DNA of 64,000 bases, from NCBI GenBank assembly GCA_015680685.1, contig MNCI01004098.1, positions 62,001 to 126,000 of the forward strand, in the 5' to 3' direction. The translations under genes and the position numbers were made by a program. The DNA comes from Gnetum montanum. Taxonomy: Eukaryota > Streptophyta > Gnetopsida > Gnetales > Gnetaceae. Of the stretch, positions 1-11,987 are shown piece by piece; within the stretch, counting starts at the first letter, position 1, and every line of letters starts with the position of its first letter. Under the pieces are notes generated by a model, which had not been told where the DNA came from, did no database searches, and saw nothing but the letters and a program-made list of their open reading frames with translations.

Positions 1-538
1 TAACCCGACACCACCGAGACTATGACTAAGCTCCTACTGTGCTTGTTATACACTATGTACCTTCTAAGACCCTTTTGGAGTTAACTATGATCCCATTTTG
101 GGTGCTATTCCATTTCTCTCTTCCAGCTTTAGCATTTTCTTGCATTTTTCTTACATCTTCTTACTCTTTTTCATGTGTTGTTACACTGTACTATGCTTGA
201 GTGGTAGTCTTTACTAGTTGACACCCTCATTTTGGTAAAAACCCCTAGCTACACTCACCCTGTTCCATGGCTATGTTCTACACTTATCACTATGAAGCAC
301 TACTTTGACACTTAGTACCATTTCACGTTGCTTACATTTGCATGTTGGCTAACCACACCATCCCCCGATTACACCCACTGCCCAGGTTGCAACTGGCAAA
401 GTTCCTATTTGATCGAAAAAATCACTTAGGGCACTCTACCTTTGTTTACTTGCAAGACCCTTGTGTAGAGGCGAGGTTAAGGTTGTACATCTATTGGTCC
501 CTAGGTGATTCTAGCCACCAACATTTTCGGACGTTACA
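1..538 (+). mobile_element. 3' end of a family B LTR, cut by the window edge
   Basis: This matches the last ~470 bp of the two B1 LTRs (from 32285 and from 41265), including the block around the conserved words cactctacctttg and agccaccaacattt. It ends in TTACA at 534-538, the same place where the B1 LTRs end in CTACA. The primer site that follows B1 (32759) is absent after 538, so this is a 3' LTR or a solo LTR rather than a 5' LTR. No target duplication can be tested because the left side is outside the window. Confidence 0.75.
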
Positions 539-622
539 CAGAGTTCATGATCTAGAATAGATAGGTTGTACGATAAGGGAAGGTGTTAAGATTTATATTT
601 ATGCACTTGGAAGGTTCAAGAT
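539..622. other. Short flank between the B LTR and element A1
   Basis: This 84 bp has no recognisable coding content. Its last five bases, AAGAT (618-622), are repeated just after A1 (7369-7373), so the segment was joined to 7374 before A1 inserted. Since 7374 onward is interior of a second A element, this is probably a remnant of that element. Confidence 0.5.
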
Positions 623-1546
623 TGATGAGTGGTGAGGTACCCCTATACTCAACCATACGAATACGAGCATTTCAAGCACGATCTGGTCGAACTCCTTAGA
701 TGGGCTAGTTGTGGTATCTAGATAGTTAGCCTTAGGTCGCAGTTTGTTGTCTTCCCACCTGGACTAGTGTTATCTTTGTCATGTATGGTTTAGTCTAGAG
801 TTAGATGTATGATGTGGTTTCTAATTTAATGCTACTCCTGAAGGCAATGGAAAATAATGTTAACTAAGCTAAGAGGGAAAGGGTGAGAGAGAGTCTAAAC
901 TAGCCTAAGCATGATGAGCATCCATTCCTTGATTATCCGTACACATCTTGGACTTCATGCATGACTACTACTAGGATTACCAAGTGTAGATCCTAGGTAT
1001 GCTACTGGGTTACCAAGTAGTCACACTTAAATGCTCGTAATCAAGTCATACTCATTCCTCGTTTAATAGGAGTTTAAGGGTGAGAGAGATTAACTAAGAA
1101 AGCAGTAAATAACAAACAAACAAATAAATAATTAAACTAAGTGAATTCTACAATGATGAAGTAATCTCAATCTTTATTTTTGATCATGTACATGTTCAAG
1201 TATGTCACACTCGAATAAAGGATGCTGTACAATTACAATCACCACACTGCGGGCATACACGGGGAAATAATTCTAACTCTAAGAAGGAAAAACTGTAAGA
1301 GTTTGGGTAAGGAACTAAGAACTAGATGATAGAACAAGGAAAGCTGCCTCTTATTTATAGAAATCAAGGCAGGCTATGATATCGCATAAGTGATATCGCA
1401 ACTAATGAGATATCATAGCCGTAATATCGCATACACGATATCGCAGCCCATGCGATATCACGGTAGTGATATCACATCCACTGGGATATCATGGTTGTGA
1501 TATCACAACCAGCGATATCACAGCCAACAAAATTCATAACTCATCA
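623..1546 (-). repeat. A1 3' LTR (924 bp)
   Basis: It begins TGATGAGT and ends ACTCATCA on the plus strand. Read on the minus strand, the regulatory end (U3) is at the high coordinate. A TATA-like word, TATAAATAA, lies at 1351-1359 (minus), about 190 bp inside U3. It aligns with 6476-7368, 11145-11987 and 50309-51139. Confidence 0.9.
1375..1530. repeat. GATATC palindrome array in A1 U3
   Basis: About nine copies of the palindrome GATATC, usually followed by G or A and CA, occur in about 150 bp with a spacing near 17-20 bp. The right-hand A1 LTR has a similar array at 7225-7350. The LTRs at 11145 and 50309 have different sequence here, so this part of U3 evolves fast. It lies directly upstream of the TATA box in element orientation, as promoter enhancer repeats do; that role is inference. 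Confidence 0.75.
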
Positions 1547-1548
1547 TA

Positions 1549-1561
1549 CCCCCACGACTAA
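1549..1561 (-). promoter_or_regulatory. Polypurine tract of A1
   Basis: On the minus strand this reads TTAGTCGTGGGGG, two bases before the 3' LTR start, which is the expected place for plus-strand DNA priming. The same motif recurs inside the element at 2804-2816 and 4847-4857, and in A2 at 8536-8547 and 9330-9340. Confidence 0.65.
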
Positions 1562-1794
1562 ATGAAAACTCGTCCTCAAGTTACAAAGAGAACAAGCTCC
1601 ATTGATTACACAGTGGATAGGTATGGGATTATTGACTGACTAGAATGGATTCATGCCGTAGTGTGGAGTCAAAAAAAATTGAGACACAACAAAAGAAAAT
1701 CCTATGATTACAAAATTGGTGGAACTCATGTAGTTCGTGGTGGTGGTGGCTCCTCCATAGGTGTCTTTCTCTTTTCTTATGCTCAAGGTCTTGG

Positions 1795-2480
1795 GATTTG
1801 ATGGCGTTGAAGTATGGCCTAGAGTTTCTCCTCTTGTAAGGCCTTGAGTGCCTTGGCATGTGTGTAAGTTTGCGCTTGTGCCATAGAGGCATCACAGTCA
1901 GCCTTCTCTTTTTCCTTTTCCATCCTTTTATTCTCTGTCAACAGTTTATTAAGTTGCTTAGTTCTGAAAGTGTCTAGTTGGTCCTGAGCAACCTTTGGCC
2001 CTATATTCAGAAGGTTTAATACTTCTGAAATGGCTTGAATAGAGAAATCAATAGTCACACCACAATTATTAACCATGGTGCCTTCTTCTTTATTGTGTCA
2101 AAATTGGTATGTTTCCCCTAAGTACCAGGCACCATTTTCAAAGAGGGTAGGCCATAATGGGGATCCTTTGAGGTGATTCCTAACGACCACTGGAGAAAAT
2201 TCTACAAAAGGTCCAAAGTTTAATTCCATGATCACTACAATGACTATGGACCTTTCATGGATGATCTGAACACAATCCTAGGTCAACGTGAGATATCGTC
2301 CTTGTTTAGACGCTGCAGCAGCTCCTCCTTCCACCTGCCTTGATTGTACAGTAGTAGGGTCTTCTTGGTGGATACTAAATGATTGTTCCTCCTGCTCTAT
2401 ATGTTGTCCGACAGGGACTTGTTCTTCACCTCTCTAGGGTCGTTTGCTTCCACCTTAAGTAAGACTTTCCTATTCTCCAC
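1795..2480 (-). pseudogene. Decayed ORF near the 3' end of A1, function unknown
   Basis: One minus-strand frame can be read from about 2480 to 1816, with stops near 2285 and 2100. The last, intact part (2076-1819, 85 residues) starts at ATG and has a strongly charged, heptad-like C-terminal half rich in Lys, Glu, Ala and Gln, suggesting a coiled coil. A2 has lost this region, so conservation cannot be tested here. The position between gag and the 3' LTR is where some plant Ty3/Gypsy elements carry extra or envelope-like ORFs. I see no signal peptide or membrane segment and do not recognise the protein. Confidence 0.4.
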
Positions 2481-4436
2481 GGTTCGGGGCCATCTACAAT
2501 CACACGAGGCTAAGCATTAGTAAGGTTGTTACCAAAGTTAGGTTATACCTTACTGCTTGCCATAATAGATTTACTTTATTTCTGTGTGATGTTAATTATT
2601 GGAAGAACCATGTCCCAAAAAGATTATAATGTTGAGTCATTTTTGCTTCGGTGGTTTCCAAATTTAAGTTTTTGGTATAGCTAAGGGGATGAAATCATTC
2701 TTGACACATTCTATTATTAATTTTACAACTAATTACCCTTAAAGATGTCCTTCGGGTGATGATGAATTTCAAAACATTTATGTGCTATTCAGTGTGTACC
2801 CCTCCCCCACGACTAAGTTGAACACTCCAGGTTCAAGTAGGTTTAGACAAAATAAAAATCGGAGTACCAGCGAGCGAGTTATGAATATAAAAGCAAGGGA
2901 TGTGCAATTGCGAGTTCTAGAGAGGAATTTGAAGAAATTCCCCTGTGTGAACAGTTGCAAATAATGTTGATTAGCACAGGGGGTTACGTATATATATTTG
3001 CATCGAAGTTAGGGCACTTAGAGAATATACTGAATTTTTTAAATATTTCTTTGAAATTAAATGATGTAAACTAAGGAAATCTAGATGATTGTTAAAGGGT
3101 TCTAGGGTAATTAGATGGTTTGGAAGGCACGAATAATGATCTATGGGTCTTATCAAGAAGGACCTTGGGTGGTAAAGAAAAAGGTCATGTAAGGGTACAT
3201 AGGAATGTGATTATTCAGAGGGATAGTAGTAGGGAAAGAAATTTTTTTGAAAATATGCTGAGGGTAAGAAATGGTGTGTGTGAGCTATGTCATAAGTGAG
3301 AATTACAAAAAATTATACAAGTGGGTCCTCCCCAAAGTAGGTTTCAACCTATAATGCCCTTGTGTAACCACACTTAAAGTGTTCGTGGGTACTAGAAGGG
3401 TTAAATGTAATCTACACTAACTCCACAAAACACACACATGTAAATATCATCGAAATGAGGTAAAAATTCTATGTTACACGGGACACAAGCAATAATTATA
3501 CGAACAGTGAGATGAGATAAAGTATAGAAGGGATCGTAGAGATTGGGACATGAGGTAATTGACCTAAGGTACAACAAATCCTGCATGAAAAGCATGATTA
3601 ACATGTCATTAATCCATTGTTCCAAGATTAGGACGAAGTCCATCCTTCTAATCAGTGACATCGCATTGTTTCATCCCATGATGAACAACTATGAGAGTAC
3701 AATAACAACAAGGTGTACAATCACTTGGCATTTTGTTCAAGGGAGGAGTGTTTTTTATTTTGTGGAAATTTTTTTTTTTATTTTCTTTTCTCTTTTTTTT
3801 TCTTTTTGAATACTAAATCCAGAGAAGTCGCCAACCTTCAGGCATGGGTGCATGTATTTCCAATGGGGCAACCTAGAATAGCATTGGATTTTTGAGTGCC
3901 CTTTTGATTACTCTTACTCCCATTTTTCATTAGATCTACAAGGATCTTAGTACAACCATGTTGCATGATACCTTCCACAGACATCACCAAAGAGAATCCA
4001 CAAATCCACTTGATGTCATACCCTAATCATTCCCTCTTGGTCCATCCTTCTTCATTCTAGGTAAAATGAACATAAAATTAATTTTAAGTTTCAAGAATGT
4101 CAAGAATATCACTATACCCTCGAACAGAACCTCTTATTTGTAGAGTGGATGAGTGGGTTTAATGAGCTCACTGTTCTAAATAATTGATCACTCAAAACTC
4201 GATAATATAGAACACACCTCAACCAACGAGCCACATGAGTGTTTTATTTGTAGATGAGATTACTTATAAAAACATAAAGAGACAAAAAGACAAAAAGATA
4301 AAAGAAGAAATTGAAAAATGAAAAACTGGAAAACAAAAAGTTGTAAAATTAAAGAAAATGAAAAGTATTTATTAATTCTACTTGCTATTAGAATGGGGGA
4401 TATCCCTCATAGCTAAATGGTTGAGGATGGCAAGGA
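2481..4436 (-). other. Non-coding interior of A1
   Basis: This holds no ORF that I can support. It aligns in part with A2: 3295-3370 resembles 7400-7470. A T-rich run lies at 3749-3810. The polypurine-like motif is repeated at 2804-2816. Confidence 0.6.
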
Positions 4437-4572
4437 NNNNNNNNNNNNNNNNNNNNNNNNNNNNNNNNNNNNNNNNNNNNNNNNNNNNNNNNNNNNNNNN
4501 NNNNNNNNNNNNNNNNNNNNNNNNNNNNNNNNNNNNNNNNNNNNNNNNNNNNNNNNNNNNNNNNNNNNNNNN
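4437..4572. other. Assembly gap (136 N)
   Basis: Unsequenced bases. Open frames crossing this block are artefacts of translating N. Confidence 0.99.
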
Positions 4573-4876
4573 AAGTAGCGTTCGTGGGTTGTTGCTGTGG
4601 TGCAGGTACCTTAGGAACAGTTGGTGGCATTGTGGAAGGAGGGAAAGGATGAGAATGTTGAAAGTTAGGAGGAGTATAAGGTGCACAAGGTGGTGGTTGT
4701 GTTGAAGGTATGGGCTGATAGTATTGAGGAGAATGGTACTATGGTAAGATAAAGTGCGTTGGCCTAGTTGGAGAAACAAGATGTTGAACAATATAAGCAT
4801 TTGAGTTTGGATGATACGAAGGGTGTCTCTAGTTTAGTGGTGGTCTCCCCCACGACTGGGATTTTTGCCACTGTGA

Positions 4877-6334
4877 TCAAACACAGTATCTCTGTACAAA
4901 CTCTAGATGTAACGTGTTTCCCCAATGCTCATGTAAATGTAACAATATTGGGCATTGGCCTTTGGGGTGATCATACAGGCATATGTTGCATTCATACATA
5001 TGATTGGTAGTTGAGCTCTTATTTTCCTTACTCCTTCTTTCTGATTGTCTAATGTTTTGTCCTGCTTCTTGGGTTGTCAAAACTCTATCTCCAATATTGT
5101 TGATAAGTTCTCCACACTTTTGATATGTTCATTCCACACCTTATTGATCTTTGCCTCGACTTCTTCTAATGATTTTTGTATTGGCAAAGATGATTCTTTC
5201 TCCTTGTGATTGGTTGATTTCTCCTTTTTATGATCATGGACCTTTGTTAAGTTGAGATTTGGTCTCGTTGATGTTTTTCAACACTCTCCCATCTAGCCAT
5301 TTCTCCTTCTTCTTTTGCTACCCGCTTAACAAGCTCTTGGATTTGATGGGTTCATAGTTTGTATAGTTGACCTTGGGTGTACATTCCTAGGGTCTCTATT
5401 ATTTCATTACTTAGCCCATCAATGATATGGTACATTAGCCTTTACTCGGAAAACCCATGGCCTAGATAGTTGTTTAACAATGCATAATATCTTTCTAAGG
5501 CCATGTCCAAGGGTTCATGTTGTGCTTGTTTCCATCCTTGGATTTGTTTCCTCAAGGCTGACACTCTTGCCTAGGTTTGATATTTTTTGTTAAAGACTTC
5601 TACCATTGTTGACCAATGTCGTATTGAATTTGGTTTTAACGATCTATACCATACTTTTGCTTGGCCAACGAGTGTCATGGGAAAGAGCTTAAGTTTTTTC
5701 CACCTGTTATCAATGTTATTCCATGTGCAAGCATTGTAGAAGGCTTGTAAATGTTGATATGGGTGTATATCATAGCCTACTGAAAAATGGGGAAAGTTGT
5801 TTAAATCGAGCATGGGTAGATGGCTCTCTTTACGATGCCTATGGGAGATTCAAAAAGCCTCTTGTATTGGTGTTAGGCTCTTAGTGGCCAGAAGGGGTTC
5901 ATCATCACTAAGTAGGTTGTGAGTTTGTAAGTTGGGATGATGTTGCCTTCGTTTATGTTGACATTCTCTTGATTTTCTTTGTGAGCTCGATTTTTAGTTC
6001 TACGTTGATCCCTTGAAAGATAGTCATCCGTGTCACAATCTGATGTTGAAGGAGTAGAGGAAGAGAAGGAACTATAAAACTCATTATGAATTTTGTAAAT
6101 CTTCCAATCATCCCCAAGTAAGTTCTTGTTAGTTATTGAGAAAGTCCTAGGCCTTTCGGGCCTCCTTGTTCTATGGGATGTCTCATCCTCACTAGATGTG
6201 TCAGAGTTGGATGACAAGAGTGTTTTAGTATTGTTGGGGTATTCATAAACGTAGGAGACCCCTGCATAATGTTGAGTACTCCAATGAACTGCCTCACTAG
6301 ATGTGGCATTATTATAGTCTTGTAGGAGAGGCAT
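4877..6334 (-). pseudogene. gag: A1 gag (capsid and zinc knuckle), decayed
   Basis: Gag forms the particle that packages the element's RNA. The frame starts at ATG 6334 and runs 153 residues to a stop at 5873. After a short break it resumes at 5813 with the capsid core, which contains LVGQAKVWYRSL followed by FNKKYQT, the usual retrotransposon gag signature. More stops follow. Near 5000 the chain holds a zinc knuckle of spacing C-x2-C-x3-H-x4-C (CNIC, then H, then C), one residue shorter than the usual C-x2-C-x4-H-x4-C. A2 encodes the same layout, so the spacing is a family trait. An acidic, Ser-rich N-terminal part precedes the core. No protease follows. Confidence 0.8.
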
Positions 6335-6451
6335 GGTTTTGAAACTGTGTGTGAATTCGTATGTGACTTTTTGTAATTATTTCTTCTTAAAAGATATACC
6401 GTAAATTCCTATACAATGACTTTGTATGATATAAGTAATCTAGATAACTAG

Positions 6452-6475
6452 TACCATCCTAGGAAATGGCACGAA
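6452..6475 (-). promoter_or_regulatory. Primer binding site of A1
   Basis: Directly inside the 5' LTR the minus strand reads CGTGCCATTTCCTAGGATGG. A2 has TTGGTGCCATTACTAGGGAT at the same spot. Both look like CpG-decayed forms of TGGCGCCGTTGCCGGGGA, the Asp-tRNA primer site found in many plant Athila/Tat elements. Confidence 0.6.
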
Positions 6476-7368
6476 TGATGAGTGGTGAGGTACCCCTACA
6501 CCCAACCATATGAATATGAGTGTTTCACACATGATTCGGTCAAACTCCACAAATAGGCTAGTTGTGGTATCTAGATAGTTAGCCTTAGGTCGTAGTTCGT
6601 TGTCTTCCCACCTAGAGTAGTATTATCTTTTTCATGTATGGTTTAGTATAGAGTGAGGTGTATGATGTGGTTTCTAATCTAATGCTACTCTTGAAGGAAA
6701 TGGAAAATGATGTTAACTAAGATAAGAGGAAAAGGGTGAGAGAGAGTCTAAACTAGCCTAAGTGCGATGAGCATCCATTCCTTGATTATCCATACACATC
6801 TTGGACTTCATGCATGACTACTACTAGGATTACCAAGCACAGATCCTAGGTACGCTACTGGGTTACCAAGTAGTTACACTTAAATGCTTGTAATCAAGTC
6901 GTACTCATTCCACATTTAATAGGAGTTTGAGGGTGAGAGAGATTAACTAAGAAAGTAGTAAATAACAATTTAAATAAATAATTAAAGTATGTGAATTCTG
7001 CAATGATGAAGTAATCTCGATCTTTATTTCCAGTCATGTGCATGTCCAAGTACGTCATACTTGAATAAAGGATGCCATACAATTACAATCACCACACTGC
7101 GGGCATACACAGGGAAATAATTCTAACTCTAAGAAGGAAAAACTGCAAGAGTTTGGGTAAGGAACTAAGAACTAGATGCTAAAACAAGGAAAGCTGACTT
7201 TTATTTATAGAAATTGAGGCAGGCTGCAATATCGCATACACGATATCGTAGCCCATGCGATATCATGGCTGTGATATCATGGCTATGCCATGATATCACA
7301 ACCACTGTGATATCATGGTTGTGATATCATAGTAGCGATATCATAGCTAGCAAATTCATGACTCATCA
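6476..7368 (-). repeat. A1 5' LTR (893 bp)
   Basis: It is paired with 623-1546 and has the same termini. The TATA-like word TATAAATAA is at 7201-7209 on the minus strand, and a GATATC array follows at 7225-7350. Directly after it comes the duplicated target AAGAT. Confidence 0.9.
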
Positions 7369-7373
7369 AAGAT

Positions 7374-10300
7374 GATGCAATTGTGTTAAAAAAATATAAG
7401 TTACAAAATTTATACAAGTGGATCCTCCCCCAAAGTAGGCTCTAGCCCTTAATGCCCTTGTATATCCATAACTAAAAATGTCTAGAGGCACCAAAGGGGT
7501 AAAATGCAATGCATACCTATTGAACAACACACACATATTAGAACTACCAATTTGAGAGAATAACTTTATGTTACACAAATAGTGAGATGAGATGGATTTT
7601 AGAAAGGATTATAGAAATTAGAACATGAGATGCCTTACCATAGGCATAATGAATCCTTGTGTGTTACTAATGGTTAGTGTAATCATTAGCCCTTCTTTCC
7701 AAGATTCAAACCAAGTCCAAACCACATTCTAATGATATTGCATTGTTTTATCTCTTAGATTGACAACCATAATACTACCACCATTGCAAGGAGTAGCATC
7801 ACTTGGGGTGTTTTGTCCAAAGAAGGACTTATTTATGGAACTTCTCTCTTTCCTTTTTTTTTTCTTTTTGATTTCTAAGAAGCCACCAACCTTTAGACAT
7901 AGGTAACATGCCTTGATAGTGGGACCCTTAGAAATTTATTCAATGCCCTTTTATTTTATTTTTATCTATGTCAACCTTACCAAAGGACTACCTTCAAGCA
8001 TGGGTAACATGTCTTTCTAGTGACATGGTAAGGTAACACTTATTTTACTCTTCCATTTTTCGTTAGGTCTACAAGGATATAATTACAATATTAGCAACAT
8101 GATAGAACATATAGAAGAAATTCAAGAGAATCCACAAATCCCCTTGATGTCACACTCTTTGCATTTCCACTTGGTTCTTCACTTTTCTATCTAAGCATAA
8201 TGATTACAAGTTTATTCTTAGTTTGATGATGGAAAATTATAACCATGGAAAGAACCTCTTATTGATGGGATGGATGGATGGATTACATGGTCTCACTGTC
8301 CAAATAATTAGTCCCTCATGACTTTGAAAACATAGAGAAAACCTCATCTCAATGAACTACATCTTGTCATTTTATTCATAAACAAAATTATTGACAAAGG
8401 AAATAAAAACAAGGTGTGGAAAAAGTTGAAAAGATTAGGAAAATTTTTTATCAAGAAATGAGAAAATGATAAAATATTATAAAACCAAAAGATAAAAAAC
8501 CTTTATTAACTCTTGATTTTAGGATGATGCATCTACCCCATGACTAAGTTTTTAACCATGAAAAGAATTAATAAGTGAACAAGCAAGCTCCATGCATTTG
8601 TGAAATAGTGTTAGACCCTTATTTTCAAGCCATTGGGTGTCTTCTAGTTTAGTGATAGTTGCACAAAGGATTTTTTGCTCATAAATTTGGTTTTGAAACA
8701 TATAGTGGGTAGAGAATAGAAATTTTGTTAACTTTGTGGATGTCTAGCCCATGAATGCATCCTTTATCATGATTAGTGATGCATGGATTCTTCTATCTCC
8801 ACACAATGCTAGATTCAACATTTCTATTAGGTGTTGGAGTAACAATGAATGTTAGCCTTTGCATAGGATTGAAGGACATTGGTTGTGAAAGGAAGGACAT
8901 TGCACTTGATTGGCATTGTGCTGGTCTGGATGAGTTAGTAGGTCAACGAGTGTTGTGCTTACATGTAGGAACTATCCTAAAGAAAGGATGTTTCTGAGAT
9001 TATGGTGGGGATCTACTAGCATTATCATTTCTATGTATTTTCATAGCACAAGTCACATTCTTTCATTGATGTTATGGTTTTGAACCTTCCTGTGTTGTTG
9101 GCTATGACATGTGATGGAGGAGAGTATGAGAATATTGAGGATATGACAAAGTATGAGAGATGTGAGGTGGTGGCCTCATAGTAGATGTTGCAAGTTGATG
9201 ATATTTGGGAGAGTAGTAGTAGTGATTTGAAGTAGAGGAAGTAGAATTAGTTGGGGAAACAGGTTGTTGAACATAGTATCTCGATGAGTCTAGCTAACAA
9301 TAAGGGTAGCATTGGTTTGATGATGGCCTCCCCCATGACTATGGGTTTTGACACTATGTTGGATGATAGTGTTGAGGCTGGTAGGAAGTTCCACTAGGAT
9401 AGTGTGATTGGTTGTTGGACTATCTATAATTACCTTATGAGAAAGGTAAGTTCCTACACATTTGTTTTTGTATGAATTTGATATTAAATGAAAAATCCCA
9501 ATACTCATGTAGATGTAACATGACTAGGCAATAGCCCCTCAAATGATCATATATGCAGATGTTACATCCATCATCTTCTTTGGTGGTTGAGTCTATAGCC
9601 TCTTCTTCTACAACCATTTCCCCTTTTTGCTGATTAGTGTTCTTACTTATCTCTTGGTCCCTTTTCCTCCTTTTATTATGATCACTTGATTTGTTTTTCT
9701 TTACTCTATCCTCTACGATTTCTATGCAAGTTGTAAGTTTCTCATTTATCCATTCCAACATCTTATCTAGCCTTGCCTAAAGTTCAACAATAAACTATTG
9801 CATTAGCAAGGTTTGTTGTGAAATCACCTCATTGAGAGCTACTTCTTTTTTCTTATCATAGAGATGAACCCTCTTCTTTTGAAGAGTTGGATCCTAGTGA
9901 TATTCCTCAACATTCTCTTATTTACATAGCTCTCCTTCTTCTTTTTCCACATGCTTGATTAGCATTTGGATCTAATGGGTTATAATTTTGTATAATCAAC
10001 CTTGAGCATACCTACCAAGGGTCTCTCTTATTTGACTATGAAGCCCATCTATGATGTGGAAAAGTTTCTCTTCCTTAGAGAAACCATGGCCTAGACATCT
10101 ATAAAGTAGAGAATAGTATCTATCTAGCCCATATCGAAGGGTTCATGTTGTTCTTGTTTGCATCCTTGGATTTGTTTCATTAGGTTGGACACCCTCGCAT
10201 AGGTTTGGTATTTCTTATTGAATAGTTCGAGCATTGTGAACCATCAATGGATTGAATTTGGTCTCAATGATCTATACCATACTTTTGCTCTATCTATTAG

Positions 10301-11144
10301 TATCCTAAGAAAGAGCTTAAGCTTTTGCCATCACTTTCAATGTTTTGTAAGATGCAGCATCATGGAAGGCTTGTAAATGATGTTGTGGATCATAATTATA
10401 GCCTCCCCAAAATTTAGGGATGTTATTCATATCAAACCTTTTAATGTGACTTTCCTTGTGATGCCTGTGGCTTATTTTAATTGCCTCTATGATCTACATC
10501 ATGCTCTTAGTAACCAACAAGGATTCACCATCATTAGACACATCATGGTGAAAATTTCTATTTCAATTTATTTGATTGTGATTATTTTGTCTATGTGCAT
10601 TTTGATGTCTTTGATTTTGCCCTCACTTTCAATTTCAATTCTTATTTCAACCCCATAGTGAAGATTTATTTCTATACCTACATTCATATTTGTTAGAACT
10701 AAACATTGAAGAGAAAGAGGAAGATGAGGAGCTCGGAGAAGTTCCATGGCTTTTGTAGTTCTCCCTTTGGTCCCTTAATTTATCTTCTCTAGGTTTTGAG
10801 AAGGTCCTAGGCCTTGATGCCTCCACTAGTCTAGGAATTCATCTCCTTAAGGATTGTCTTCCTTAGGTGATTGTAGTCCTTGAGTGTAATTAGGATGGTT
10901 ATGAACATATGAAAGCCTTACATGAGGTTGGTCACTCCAATTTTCTTCAATATATATCTTATTAGTTCTCCAATGAATGTTCTCTATGATGTATTATTGC
11001 TTCCATGTGAAAGAGACATCATTTTTAGTTTATGATGTGTGTGACTTAATATTTTCTAAAATATAATTTATTAATGCATTTACAATGATCGTGTATAATA
11101 TAACTAATCTAGATAACTAGCAGCATCCCTAGTAATGGCACCAA
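7374..11144 (-). mobile_element. A2: interior of a second family A element, interrupted by A1
   Basis: The interior aligns with that of A1 in the same order and orientation: 7400-7470 with 3295-3370, 9290-9360 with 4800-4870, and 9540-9600 with 4965-5020. Its 5' LTR is at 11145-11987. Everything 3' of 7374 should continue left of A1, but only about 80 bp of it can remain (539-622), so A2 is truncated. Confidence 0.8.
9435..11022 (-). pseudogene. gag: A2 gag, heavily decayed
   Basis: Reading the minus strand from about 11022 gives a frame full of stops that still shows AKVWYRSLRPNSI and LFNKKYQTYARVSNL near 10200-10310, the same capsid core as A1. The best open stretch (9761-9435) is a Lys/Glu-rich segment followed by the zinc knuckle C-x2-C-x3-H-x4-C (CNIC, H, C) near 9560. 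It is more broken than A1 gag, in keeping with A2 being the older copy into which A1 jumped. Confidence 0.7.
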
Positions 11145-11987
11145 TGATTTGCGACGAGGTACCCCTTACCCTGAATCGTACAAATCACAAGTGTTCACAC
11201 ATGATCCAATTGAATTTTGTGGATGGGAGTAGTTGTGTCATCTAGAGCATTATTTCTTAATCATAGTTTACTATCTTCCCACTTGGACTAGTGATAGCTT
11301 TGTCATGTATGATTTAGTCCAAAGTGAGGCATATGATAATTGATGTTGTTTTGGCCTTGGGCTACTGCTAACGATAATAAGGAAATCAATTATTTAACTA
11401 ATTAACAATGAAAAGTAAAGTCTAAAATAGCCTATGTGTGAGGAGTATTCATTCTTAACCTTTCATACATGCATTGGACTTCATGCAACTACCATTGGGA
11501 TTACCAAGCATATCATTACTAGGCATACCAAACGATAACACTATTGGGTTACCAAGTAATTACACTTAAGTGCTCACAATTAGTCGTACTTATTCTCCTT
11601 AATGATAGAAATAATAAAGAGCAATAAATGATAAATACTAACTAAGGAAAAAATTAAGCATTTAAGTAATTAACAATCATAAAGCTAAGTGGATGTTATA
11701 ATGATGGAAGTAATCTTGATCTTTATTATCAAACATGTAATGTGTCCAAGTATGTCACACTCTAATAAGGCTACTGAACAATCACTTAATATCATATTAT
11801 GGGCATGCACTAGAAAAAAACTAATAGAACTTCTCTATGTCTACATCTAAAATCTATATCTCTCTACCTCTACAAACAATGCACCCAAGAGTTGTATTCA
11901 TAGGCTAGCACAAATGAGGTGATATTGGATCCCCAACATTAAAGGTTGTGCCCTGACATTAGAGCCCTACCAAAACATGACTCATTA
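11145..11987 (-). repeat. A2 5' LTR (843 bp)
   Basis: It starts TGATTTGC, keeps the GAGGTACCCC block of the A1 LTRs, and ends ACTCATTA. The primer site lies at about 11122-11144. Its U3 (11900-11987) lacks the GATATC array. It matches instead, in reverse complement, the fragment at 51140-51317. Confidence 0.8.

Larger units (their letters stand above)
623..7368 (-). mobile_element. A1: complete non-autonomous LTR retrotransposon
   Basis: The two LTRs (623-1546 and 6476-7368) share the termini TGATGAGT and ACTCATCA and are flanked by the perfect 5-bp duplication AAGAT (618-622, 7369-7373). On the minus strand the order is LTR, primer site, gag, a long non-coding tract, a decayed ORF of unknown kind, polypurine tract, LTR. 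No protease, reverse transcriptase or integrase is visible in about 5 kb of interior, so it must have used another element's enzymes. The LTRs differ at about one base in eight over the first 240 bp counted by eye, so it is old. A gap of 136 N lies at 4437-4572. The primer site suggests an Athila/Tat-type Ty3/Gypsy relative; this is inference. Confidence 0.9.

Noticed and set aside
4378-4800. Frames of 80-140 residues on both strands
   Set aside because: They run through 136 N.
623-11987. A tandem LTR-interior-LTR-interior-LTR array made by unequal recombination
   Set aside because: The perfect AAGAT duplication on both sides of 623-7368 shows a separate insertion of A1 into A2.
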